Shown piece after piece: positions 1 to 6,365 of a stretch of 6,365 nucleotides of DNA. The notes under the pieces were generated by a model, which saw only the letters and a list, made by a program, of their open reading frames with translations, was not told the origin of the DNA and searched no databases. Position 1 is the first letter of the stretch, and every line of letters starts with the position of its first letter. Made by a program: the position numbers and the translations under genes. The DNA is from Prolixibacteraceae bacterium (GTDB lineage Bacteria > Bacteroidota > Bacteroidia > Bacteroidales > Prolixibacteraceae), in the NCBI GenBank assembly GCA_016930735.1, contig JAFGGF010000148.1, positions 1 to 6,365 of the forward strand, read 5' to 3'.

Positions 1-324
1 CTCCCACAATATCAGAGGATTAATATAAATTTTTGCAGCGAAATTTACCACTTTTGCAAGGTTCGATTTATATCCGCCAGTTTTACCAGGTTCCTGTTCT
101 ATGTCAAAACATTCCTTTTCATATTTCGGTCGGAATTTTCCAAAGAGGCTGCGGTCAATTTCTCCGGTAACAAAACGATTCTCGATTGCCTCCAGTTTCT
201 TTTTTGATTCCGTCAACTTTTGTTTTAGGGATTTTGCTTCTTCAATATGAGTTTTAAAGAAGACTGCCATTAGTTCCTCTAATGGCGAAATTAAAATCCG
301 GAACAGGTCAAATATCAATGTCAT
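1..324 (-). pseudogene. Serine site-specific recombinase, C-terminal fragment (cut by window edge)
   Basis: This open frame of 108 codons starts at an ATG (324-322) and is still open at the left edge. The peptide matches the C-terminal region of large, zinc-ribbon-type serine recombinases as found in Bacteroidota. It has a charged coiled-coil stretch (residues about 28-50, ending KKLEAIENRF), then the typical GEIDRSLFGKF segment (54-64), then a tail with NLAKVVNFAAKI and a tryptophan (88-107). Whole proteins of this family carry an N-terminal catalytic resolvase domain with a nucleophilic serine, then a recombinase domain and zinc ribbon, several hundred residues in all. None of that is present: an in-frame TAA lies two codons before the ATG, and no catalytic-domain sequence was found in the minus-strand stretch just upstream. 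It is therefore most likely a 5'-truncated remnant that cannot recombine DNA by itself. The family call rests on remembered motif patterns. A frameshift or assembly break near 324 is the main alternative. Confidence 0.65.
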
Positions 325-484
325 ATGATGTTATGATTTTTGAATAAAAACTGAGATTGTTGCGAGCTTAATATTTTTGAATTACCTTTTTATGCGGTTT
401 TTTGCAGATTTGCCATAAATCTGTTTCATAAAATCGTATTATAAATCCATCTTTCCAAGCTTAAATCCCTGCAAAATATTTATT
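325..484. other. Intergenic stretch with no supported gene
   Basis: This AT-rich stretch lies between the recombinase remnant and the inverted repeat. I see only very short open frames. One is 15 codons on the minus strand (429-382), lysine- and arginine-rich and with no family resemblance. No RNA gene or recombinase catalytic domain could be recognised. It probably includes the junction at which the 5' part of the recombinase gene was lost. Confidence 0.5.
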
Positions 485-576
485 GTCCCGACAAATGCAA
501 CAAGGCCAGGCCTCTCGGGTTCGGTCATTTTTTTGTGAAACAAAATGACATTCAGCCTTGCACTAATTGTCGGGAC
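485..576. repeat. Imperfect long inverted repeat, 22-bp arms
   Basis: The left arm (485-506) starts GTCCCGACAA and ends CAAGGC. The right arm (555-576) starts GCCTTG and ends TTGTCGGGAC. The two arms pair at 16 of 22 positions: a perfect 10-bp outer block, a mostly mismatched middle of 6, and a perfect 6-bp inner block. The 48-bp centre contains a second hairpin in which TCA plus a T run and GT pairs with ACAAAATGA around a GAA loop (526-548). The patch is GC-richer than its surroundings. It resembles a small non-autonomous repeat or a mobile-element remnant more than a simple terminator, but no target-site duplication is visible at its edges. The minus strand is open across it for 45 codons (576-439, ATG at 528-526), which may be accidental. 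Confidence 0.6.
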
Positions 577-627
577 TCAATTCCGGGATGCCAAAATTTA
601 ACCGGCGTGCCAGACCCGTCCAAATGA

Positions 628-873
628 TTTATCCGGGCGGATGTCAAAACAAGACCGGAGTGCACCTGCATTCTTACTATAAATTATTTGGTTGTTGGTT
701 CAAACGGATTTGCCCATGTGTGTGATCCCGACTACTATAAAGAAAATCTTGTTGAAATGAGCTATCTGCTGGATTTTATCAACGAAAAATTTCCGGTTCC
801 TGAACAGTTTACTTTCACTTGTTTTTTACCAAAAAATCATTCCAGCCGAATGTTTGTTTCGATTATTTTGTGA
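628..873 (+). pseudogene. Possible small or decayed ORF, unknown function
   Basis: This frame is open from just after a TGA at 625-627 to the TGA at 871-873. It has no ATG; the only conventional start is TTG at 688, giving 61 residues. The middle looks protein-like: a stretch beginning DPDYYKENLVEMSYLLDFIN has the hydrophobic spacing of an amphipathic helix, followed by KFPVPEQF. The last part (about residues 40-61 from the TTG) is less convincing. The +1 frame over the same bases stays open to 901 and gives an alternative hydrophobic tail, which would fit a frameshift. No family is recognised. It may be a fragment of an accessory gene damaged together with the recombinase, or a chance frame. 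Confidence 0.25.
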
Positions 874-904
874 GTTTATAGCAAGATATTTAAACAATTA
901 AAGG

Positions 905-933
905 GAAAAATTCTCAGAATAATAGAATTTTTT
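905..933. terminator. AT-rich hairpin, weak terminator candidate
   Basis: AAAAATTCT (906-914) pairs perfectly with AGAATTTTT (924-932) around a 9-base loop, with a possible extra G-U pair at 905/933. The stem is almost entirely A/T, so it is weak. It has a T run on either strand and could act in both directions, separating the accessory DNA on the left from the sigma factor gene on the right. Confidence 0.3.
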
Positions 934-1097
934 AGTACACACATCTTGGTCATTATTTAAACATTGATTGAAAATTAATTATAGCTCCGTTCCAGCTCAA
1001 AAATTGTTTGGCTCAACTTTCGTTCTGTGTTTCAAATTTGCCGAAGAATCAGCAGATAATTTTAAATCATAAAAATGAAAGATGGGTAAAATATTTT

Positions 1098-1105
1098 TAC
1101 ATTTG
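1098..1105 (+). promoter_or_regulatory. Bacteroidota -7 promoter element for the sigma factor gene
   Basis: TACATTTG matches the Bacteroidota housekeeping -7 consensus TAnnTTTG exactly. Transcription would begin a few bases after 1105, leaving a leader of about 20 bases before the ATG at 1132. I see no good TTG-type -33 element at the usual 19-21 base spacing, so the promoter may be weak or assisted. The 258 bases between 874 and 1131 hold nothing else recognisable apart from the hairpin at 905-933. Confidence 0.5.
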
Positions 1106-1131
1106 TTATTCTTCATTCAGAAAATGAATGT

Positions 1132-1707
1132 ATGATTTCAGATAAAACTACTTATCGACTTAAACTTGCTGACGGCACAAATGTTCTGCTCCGTGAATTT
1201 TTCGATGCAAACTATCCTATGTTCTGTTCGTTCGCTTTAAATTATTTGCCGGATAAAAATAATTGCGAAGATGTGGTACAGGAAGTGTTTCTTTCATTTT
1301 GGGAACAGGATAAACTATTTCCCAATATAATTGCCGTTAAAGCTTATTTTTATAAATCCATTCGAAATTCATGTCTTGATATTTTGAAACACGACAAAGT
1401 CAGGGAGAAATATTTGAAAAAACACATCGAAAAAGTAGAAACAACTGATTTTTTTCTTGATGAAGTATTGAAGCAGGAAACCTATAGTGCTGTTTATGAG
1501 CAGATAAACAAACTACCCGAAATGGAAAAAAAAGTATTGACTTTAGCCATGCAGGGACATTCAAACGAGGAAATATCTGTTGAACTTAAGATAAAAATCA
1601 ATACAGTAAAAACGCATAAATCACGGGCATACAAAGTATTGCGCAAAAATCTCGGCCCTGTTTTTCATCTTTTTCTTACATTCTTAAAGCCTGATGGCAG
1701 TTGTTAA
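1132..1707 (+). CDS. ECF-type RNA polymerase sigma factor (FecI-like, Bacteroidota sigma-70 family)
   Basis: This 191-residue protein has the length and two-domain plan of the ECF sigma factors paired with SusC/D transporters. Region 2 spans about residues 19-95. It includes CEDVVQEVFLSFW (45-57), the core-polymerase-binding helix, and AYFYKSIRNSCLDILK (71-86), which recognises and melts the -10 element. Region 4 spans about 122-174: LPEMEKKVLTLAMQGHSNEE (128-147) leads into a helix-turn-helix whose recognition helix includes NTVKTHKSRAYKVLRK (157-172) and binds the -35 element. It directs polymerase to a specific promoter set, presumably including the downstream transporter operon. The start at 1132 is chosen because the two upstream ATGs (1124, 1128) reach stops within a few codons. 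No Shine-Dalgarno is seen, as is usual here. The gene is followed after 120 bp by its likely anti-sigma partner on the same strand. Confidence 0.95.
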   Translation: MISDKTTYRLKLADGTNVLLREFFDANYPMFCSFALNYLPDKNNCEDVVQEVFLSFWEQDKLFPNIIAVKAYFYKSIRNSCLDILKHDKVREKYLKKHIEKVETTDFFLDEVLKQETYSAVYEQINKLPEMEKKVLTLAMQGHSNEEISVELKIKINTVKTHKSRAYKVLRKNLGPVFHLFLTFLKPDGSC

Positions 1708-1730
1708 TTTCAAGTTAATGGTAATCAGTT

Positions 1731-1785
1731 GGGTGTGATTTTTTTTTCATTTTTTGTAGTCCCTATTTTTTAGTTGGTCGTTTTT
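1731..1785 (+). promoter_or_regulatory. T-rich regulatory stretch between sigma and anti-sigma genes
   Basis: The 120-bp gap between the two genes contains GGGTGTGA followed by nine Ts (1739-1747), then a second T run and TAGTCCC (1757-1763), a third T run, and TTGGTCGT. The layout of G-rich box, T tracts and GTC box resembles T-rich spacers I remember between fecI-like and fecR-like genes of Bacteroidota. It could be an ECF-dependent promoter giving autoregulated expression of the anti-sigma gene. No TAnnTTTG element or strong terminator hairpin is evident. The promoter reading is inference. Confidence 0.3.
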
Positions 1786-1827
1786 AAATAAACACTGCAA
1801 TTAAAGTGTGCGGTTTTATTTAAAAAA

Positions 1828-2856
1828 ATGGAAGAAAACATTAATAAATCAATTTATATCGGGAAAGTTATTGGTAATTATATAACCGGAAAAGAGACGA
1901 AGGCAGAAAAGGAATATCTTGAAAGCTGGCTTGAAGAAAATTCAAAGAATAAAAAATTATTTGAAAATCTCCGGAGCGAAAATAACCTGGCAAACAAAGT
2001 TGAACAAATTGATAGTTTTGATGCGGAAGATGCATGGCGAAAATATACCAAACGGATCGATCTTCAGAAAAAAATAAGGAGATTGGGCTGGTGGAGAGTT
2101 GCCGCAGTCATTTTCTTTATAATCGGAATAGGTGGAATAATTTCCAACTTTCTTTATTTTTCCTCAGAAATCTCAAATCATAAATTACTGGTAACTACGG
2201 TACAGACCGAAAAAGGACAAACTTCGAAAGTTATTTTACCCGACAGTTCGGTGGTTTGGTTAAATTCAGCCACAAAACTTACGTATGCCAGCGATTTTTC
2301 AATCGAAAACAGGAATGTTACTCTTTCAGGCGAAGCTTATTTTGATATTGTAAGAAATGAGAAAAATCCTTTTATCGTTTTGTGCAAAGATATAAATATA
2401 AGGGTGCTGGGAACTGAGTTTAATGTATGTTCTGAATGCAAGAATAATAAAGTCGATGTAATTCTGGATAAAGGAAGCATTGAATTGTCGCACATGGAAA
2501 ACAAGTTTCAGAGTTTTTTATTGAAACCGGGTGAAAGAGCCGTATTCAATGGTGCTCAAAACACCATGACGGTAAGTAAAGTAACCAGCACGAAATATAC
2601 TTCATGGAAAGACGGAGTTTTAATCTTTGAAAACGATCCGATGGGAGATGTTATAAAAAAACTGGAAAACTGGTACGATATAACCATTGATGTTCAGGAT
2701 TCAAAAGTTTATAATTTAATATTCAATGCAACAATAATTGACGAAAGTATAGAAGACCTGTTTGAACTAATGAAATATTCTTGTGACATTAATTACAAGA
2801 TTTATTACAGCAGAAATCCAAAAGTAGCCACAAAGGTTACAGTATCGTTAAACTAA
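1828..2856 (+). CDS. FecR-like transmembrane anti-sigma factor
   Basis: This 342-residue inner-membrane protein is expected to hold the adjacent sigma factor inactive and release it on a periplasmic signal. The cytoplasmic N-terminus (1 to about 88) is the anti-sigma part, with a conserved-type YLESWLEENSKNKKLFENL segment (30-48) and DAEDAWRKY (65-73). One transmembrane helix covers about 90-110 (VAAVIFFIIGIGGII). The periplasmic FecR domain (about 124-220) shows KGQTSKVILPDSSVVWLNS (129-147), VTLSGEAYFDIVRNEKNPF (164-182) and VLGTEFNV (193-200). The C-terminal domain (about 262-330, DUF4974 type) has an STN-like pattern and probably contacts the receptor's signalling domain. Unusual are four periplasmic cysteines: C186, C201 and C204 (a CxxC) and C319. 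The length is typical. The ATG at 1828 follows a run of As with no Shine-Dalgarno; the next gene starts 140 bp downstream. Confidence 0.95.
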   Translation: MEENINKSIYIGKVIGNYITGKETKAEKEYLESWLEENSKNKKLFENLRSENNLANKVEQIDSFDAEDAWRKYTKRIDLQKKIRRLGWWRVAAVIFFIIGIGGIISNFLYFSSEISNHKLLVTTVQTEKGQTSKVILPDSSVVWLNSATKLTYASDFSIENRNVTLSGEAYFDIVRNEKNPFIVLCKDINIRVLGTEFNVCSECKNNKVDVILDKGSIELSHMENKFQSFLLKPGERAVFNGAQNTMTVSKVTSTKYTSWKDGVLIFENDPMGDVIKKLENWYDITIDVQDSKVYNLIFNATIIDESIEDLFELMKYSCDINYKIYYSRNPKVATKVTVSLN

Positions 2857-2893
2857 AAAATGATGTGCCTATGAAAATCTGTTTTTAGCGGAA

Positions 2894-2922
2894 AAAAGGA
2901 GATGCTACCAACATCCCCTTTT
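2894..2922 (+). promoter_or_regulatory. Hairpin in the leader before the SusC-like gene (attenuator or terminator candidate)
   Basis: AAAAGGAGATG (2894-2904) pairs with CATCCCCTTTT (2912-2922) around a 7-base loop; 10 of 11 pairs form, with one A/C mismatch. The 3' arm ends in TTTTGTT, so the structure has the look of a partial rho-independent terminator between the anti-sigma and transporter genes. A second, smaller inverted repeat follows: TGCCTC at 2931-2936 with GAGGCA at 2954-2959. The position would allow anti-sigma and transporter expression to differ, or would form the structured 5' leader of the transporter mRNA. Confidence 0.4.
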
Positions 2923-2996
2923 GTTCCATGTGCCTCAGTAAGTTTCAGATAAAGAGGCAGTTGATTTTGAAAATTAATCCAAAACTTGACAAATTT

Positions 2997-5900
2997 ATGA
3001 AAAAAAAACATTTATCTGCGGTTTCCGTATTGAACTTATTATGGAAATCCAAAGTAGTTAGGATGATGAAAACGACGCTGTTTGTATTATTGGTATTTGT
3101 ATACCAGGCATTTGCAATTGAATCCTATTCCCAAAAAACAAAATTAAATCTTGATTTAAAGAATGTTACAATCAGGGCTGTTCTTGAAAGAATTGAAGAT
3201 CAGTCGGAGTTTTATTTCATGTATGAGGCAAATAAAGTAGATGTTAATAAATACGTTAGCATTGAAGTTGAGAATATGATTGTTCCCGATATACTCGATG
3301 AGTTATTTGAGGGTACTGACATTATCTACAAAATAAACAACCGTCAGATAGCTTTAAGCAGCAGTAATTCAGAATTTAATATTGGTAAACAACAACTTAC
3401 TGTTTCGGGTGTTGTAACTGAGCCTTCGGGGCAACCCTTACCGGGTGTTACCGTTGTAATAAAAGGAACGGCACAGGGGACAATTACTGATTTTGAGGGT
3501 AAGTACTCTATCCCCAACGTGCCGGGTGAAGGTGTTCTGCTTTTTTCTTTTGTGGGAATGAAATCACAGGAAATACCCATTGAAGGAAGAACAGCAATAA
3601 ATGTAACATTATTGGAAGAAACCATTGGTTTGGAAGAAGTTGTTGCTGTGGGCTACGGTGTTCAAAAGAAAGTCAATATGACCGGATCTGTTTCAATGAT
3701 TACTTTTGATGAAGAAGTGGAAAACAGACCAATTACAAATGCATCTCAGGCACTTAGTGGCAAAACTCCGGGAATTTGGGTGAGTCAAAACTCTGGAAAA
3801 CCAGGAAGTGATGGAGCTCAAATTCGTGTTCGGGGGTGGGGAACCTTAAATAATTCAAATCCATTGGTAATTATTGATGGAATAGAAGGCGATTTCGACC
3901 AGTTAAATCCAAATGATATTGAAAGCGTTTCCATATTAAAAGATGCGGCCAGCGCCGCAATTTATGGATCAAAAGCTGCAAATGGTGTTATTTTGGTTAC
4001 TACAAAAACGGGTAATGTTGGTGAACGAATGCAGGTTAATCTATCTTCTTATTATGGAATTCAGACATTAGGTAGAAGTTACAACCTCATAACCAGCAGT
4101 GCTGAAAGCATGAGAATGACAAACGAGGCATTGATAAATGAAGGGGGAAGTGCCTTGTTTCCTGAAAATATGATTTCAGCTTTTGAAAACGGGACTGATA
4201 AATACAAATATCCCAGTACCAACTGGTTTGATGTTGTATTCGATAATGCACCAATTCAGGAACACAATTTATCCATAAAGGGAGGAACAGAGAAGAGTTC
4301 ATCATTCCTTTCTTTTAATTATATGAACCAGGATGGAATGGTTCCCAATACAAATACAGAAAGATATGGGATCAGAGCCAATCTCGATTCAAAGGTAAAC
4401 GACTGGTTTTCAGTGGACGCCCGAATAAGTTACAGTCATCAGGTAGCAGTGGAGCCATATAACGATATTGTTTATGGGTCTATGGGTCGTTTTTTTGATA
4501 TGCTGAATGGTGTTACTCCATATACCGCACCCTATACAAGGAATGGGGAGTTTGGAGCAGTTGAAGCCATAACAGATGATGGAAATATTCTGTTTGATAA
4601 CAGAAACCCGTTGATTGATGCCAACAACGGTAAGAAAACCGATGAAGAGAATTTTTTAAGCATCAATGCTTCTGCAAATGTTAAGCTTTTCTACTTTTTA
4701 AACTGGAGGACAACCATTGCATCCACAGGAAACTGGAATATGACTGATAATTACAATGAAACCATTATAGGGTATACAGACTCTGGAATTCCGATGATGA
4801 CTAAAAATTATAACAGAGAAGGAATTGAAATTTCCCGTAGTCAGGTATCATCGCTTGTAAACAATGTGTTTTCCACATTGAATTTTAATAAAACAGTCGC
4901 TGAAATTCATGAATTTTCGGCAATAGCAGGATTACAGGTGGAAGATCGGCAAATAAAAAACGTATATGCAAGGCGATCTGACCCACCAAAGGAGGGATTA
5001 ACGCAGGTTGATGCCGGCACATCCGGCATTCAGGGTGAAGGTAATATGGTCGGATTAAGGATGTTCTCATATTTTGGACGTTTTAATTATGCTCTTTCCG
5101 GCAAATATCTGTTTGAAGCCAATATAAGAGCCGATGCATCTTCCCGATTCCAGAAAGGAAAGAGATGGGGTATCTTTCCGGGATTTTCCGTGGGCTGGAG
5201 AATTATTGATGAATCTTTTATGGAAGATCTGGATATTGTTTCAAATTTAAAACTCCGGGCATCCTGGGGACAGTTAGGAAACCAGAATATTACAGGTTAT
5301 TGGCCATATTTAACAATCATCACTCAAAATAATGATTTAAGTTACAGTTATGGAGGAACTTTTGCTCCCGGAGCAGCTGTGACCTCATTAATTGATGAAA
5401 ATATCACCTGGGAAACAACAACCACACTTGATATTGGTTTGGATGCCGGGTTTCTGAACAACCAAATAACTGTTGAAGCAGATTATTTTCAAAAGAAAAC
5501 AACCGACATTATTGTACAGTTGCCCATACCGGACATTATGGGTAACATAACACCTCCCTTTGAGAACGTAGGAGAAATGATCAATAATGGATTTGAATTT
5601 ACTATTAATTATGATCATCAATCCTTGAATCGTGATCGCTTTGGATACAATATTGGTTTAAATGCTACTTTTATTGAAAATGAAGTGACTAAATTCCGCG
5701 GAGGAGATTCTCCCGACCAATTGTATTTAATCAGGGAAGGATACTCATACCGTTCACTTTACGGATATAAAGCTGTTGGCATCTATCAATCAGATGATGA
5801 AGCCGCACAGCATATGAGTAATAACAGTTATAAACCCATAGCAGGTAACCTGAAGTTTGAGGACGTAAATAACGATGGGAAACTGGGTTTTGAAGACAAG

Positions 5901-6365
5901 CAGGGAATTGGAAATACAATACCTAAAGTCACTTATGGTTTAACTACTTCTTTTAAATATAAAGGATTTGACTTAAATCTTTTATTCCAGGGGCTTTTAG
6001 GTGTTAATTCTTATAACAATAATGCTTTAACCCAACTGAATTACGAAAACAGAACAATTTCAACCCGCTGGAGGGATGCCTGGACACCGCAAAATACTGA
6101 TACCGATGTTCCAATTTTATACTTTAATAACTCGTGGGATAACCTGGAATCTTCATATTGGGTTAAGGAAATAAGTTTTTTAAAACTTAAAAACGTACAA
6201 TTGGGCTATGCGTTGCCAAGTGATCTAACAACACGGATTGGTTTGCAAAAGATTTATTTTTATGTAAATGCACAAAATGTTTTTGTACTTGTTGACGAAA
6301 AGTTTGAAGGTTACGATCCTGAGAAAAGTGCGTTTTCACATGGTACAAATCAATATCCGGTTCCC
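2997..6365 (+). CDS. SusC/RagA-family TonB-dependent receptor with STN domain (3' end cut by window)
   Basis: This outer-membrane active transporter imports a large ligand, usually a glycan fragment or peptide, using TonB-ExbBD energy. 1123 codons are open without stop or frameshift up to the edge. It starts MKKK, then a basic extension leads to the signal-peptide core (about 25-40), with probable cleavage after AFA (38-40). The STN signalling domain covers about 49-122 and marks it as a transducer to the FecR-like protein. A carboxypeptidase-regulatory-like beta domain covers about 134-206, with LPGVTVVIKGT and TDFEGKYSI. The TonB-box-like EEVVAVGYG is at 213-221. The plug (about 227-339) carries the family signatures QIRVRGWGTLNNSNPLVIID and DAASAAIYGSKAANGVILVT. 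The rest is the beta-barrel, including the common acidic loop FEDVNNDGKLGFED. No cysteine codon occurs. The frame ends near NQYPVP, which normally precedes the last barrel strand, so only about 10-20 residues are missing. The substrate is not inferable. Confidence 0.97.
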   Translation, partial: MKKKHLSAVSVLNLLWKSKVVRMMKTTLFVLLVFVYQAFAIESYSQKTKLNLDLKNVTIRAVLERIEDQSEFYFMYEANKVDVNKYVSIEVENMIVPDILDELFEGTDIIYKINNRQIALSSSNSEFNIGKQQLTVSGVVTEPSGQPLPGVTVVIKGTAQGTITDFEGKYSIPNVPGEGVLLFSFVGMKSQEIPIEGRTAINVTLLEETIGLEEVVAVGYGVQKKVNMTGSVSMITFDEEVENRPITNASQALSGKTPGIWVSQNSGKPGSDGAQIRVRGWGTLNNSNPLVIIDGIEGDFDQLNPNDIESVSILKDAASAAIYGSKAANGVILVTTKTGNVGERMQVNLSSYYGIQTLGRSYNLITSSAESMRMTNEALINEGGSALFPENMISAFENGTDKYKYPSTNWFDVVFDNAPIQEHNLSIKGGTEKSSSFLSFNYMNQDGMVPNTNTERYGIRANLDSKVNDWFSVDARISYSHQVAVEPYNDIVYGSMGRFFDMLNGVTPYTAPYTRNGEFGAVEAITDDGNILFDNRNPLIDANNGKKTDEENFLSINASANVKLFYFLNWRTTIASTGNWNMTDNYNETIIGYTDSGIPMMTKNYNREGIEISRSQVSSLVNNVFSTLNFNKTVAEIHEFSAIAGLQVEDRQIKNVYARRSDPPKEGLTQVDAGTSGIQGEGNMVGLRMFSYFGRFNYALSGKYLFEANIRADASSRFQKGKRWGIFPGFSVGWRIIDESFMEDLDIVSNLKLRASWGQLGNQNITGYWPYLTIITQNNDLSYSYGGTFAPGAAVTSLIDENITWETTTTLDIGLDAGFLNNQITVEADYFQKKTTDIIVQLPIPDIMGNITPPFENVGEMINNGFEFTINYDHQSLNRDRFGYNIGLNATFIENEVTKFRGGDSPDQLYLIREGYSYRSLYGYKAVGIYQSDDEAAQHMSNNSYKPIAGNLKFEDVNNDGKLGFEDKQGIGNTIPKVTYGLTTSFKYKGFDLNLLFQGLLGVNSYNNNALTQLNYENRTISTRWRDAWTPQNTDTDVPILYFNNSWDNLESSYWVKEISFLKLKNVQLGYALPSDLTTRIGLQKIYFYVNAQNVFVLVDEKFEGYDPEKSAFSHGTNQYPVP

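Noticed and set aside
382..528. Short minus-strand frames: 429-382 (15 codons) and 528-439 (29 codons, open back to 576)
   Set aside because: They are too short and have no recognisable family. The longer one overlaps the inverted repeat, whose symmetry alone shapes its peptide. It is mentioned under the repeat but not called as a gene.
485..576. Integron attC site or CRISPR repeat
   Set aside because: The arms lack the RYYYAAC/GTTRRRY core sites of attC, and there is only one inverted pair with no spaced direct repeats.
874..1131. Possible tRNA, small RNA or riboswitch upstream of the sigma gene
   Set aside because: No cloverleaf and no recognisable riboswitch core were found; only a weak AT hairpin and a promoter element can be supported.
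1526..1533. A8 run inside the sigma factor gene as a possible phase-variation tract
   Set aside because: The frame is intact on both sides and the run encodes ordinary lysines (EKK) in region 4. Such runs are common in AT-rich genes.
5860..5902. DVNNDGKLGFED as an EF-hand calcium-binding insertion
   Set aside because: An acidic DxNxDG segment at this place is a normal feature of SusC-family barrels, not a separate domain.
3344..5919. Several minus-strand open frames of 61-93 codons (for example 3344-3625, 4087-4305, 4885-5070, 5388-5621, 5731-5919)
   Set aside because: All lie inside the clearly coding SusC-like frame on the plus strand, show no family motifs, and are expected shadows of its codon usage.

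Overview
The window looks like a chromosomal segment from a member of the Bacteroidota, probably Bacteroidales-like. The evidence is an ECF sigma factor, a FecR-type anti-sigma factor and a SusC/RagA-type TonB-dependent receptor in tandem, AT-rich intergenic DNA, no Shine-Dalgarno sequences before the starts, and a TAnnTTTG-type promoter element. The order within the phylum is inference.

Positions 1-324 (minus strand) hold the C-terminal part of a serine site-specific recombinase. It runs off the left edge and its catalytic and zinc-ribbon parts are absent. Positions 325-1131 contain no confident gene. They hold a locally GC-richer patch with a long imperfect inverted repeat (485-576), a short plus-strand open frame that may be a decayed gene (up to 873), a weak AT-rich hairpin (905-933), and a good -7 promoter element (1098-1105).

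Positions 1132-6365 (plus strand) form a cell-surface signalling locus: an ECF sigma factor (1132-1707), a membrane-bound FecR-like anti-sigma factor (1828-2856), and a SusC-like outer-membrane transporter with an N-terminal STN signalling domain (2997 to the right edge). The transporter frame is open for 1123 codons without a stop and is probably only about 10-20 residues short of its natural end. The expected working model, from the family, is this: substrate binding at the SusC/D complex is relayed through the periplasmic STN domain to the anti-sigma factor, which releases the sigma factor to transcribe the transporter operon. A SusD-like lipoprotein and degradative enzymes would be expected just beyond the right edge; the substrate cannot be read from this window.

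No previously undescribed system is demonstrated. The points most worth a second look are the inverted-repeat element beside the broken recombinase, the four periplasmic cysteines (including a CxxC) in the anti-sigma factor, the resemblance between the anti-sigma C-terminus and the receptor's STN domain, and the structured leader before susC.
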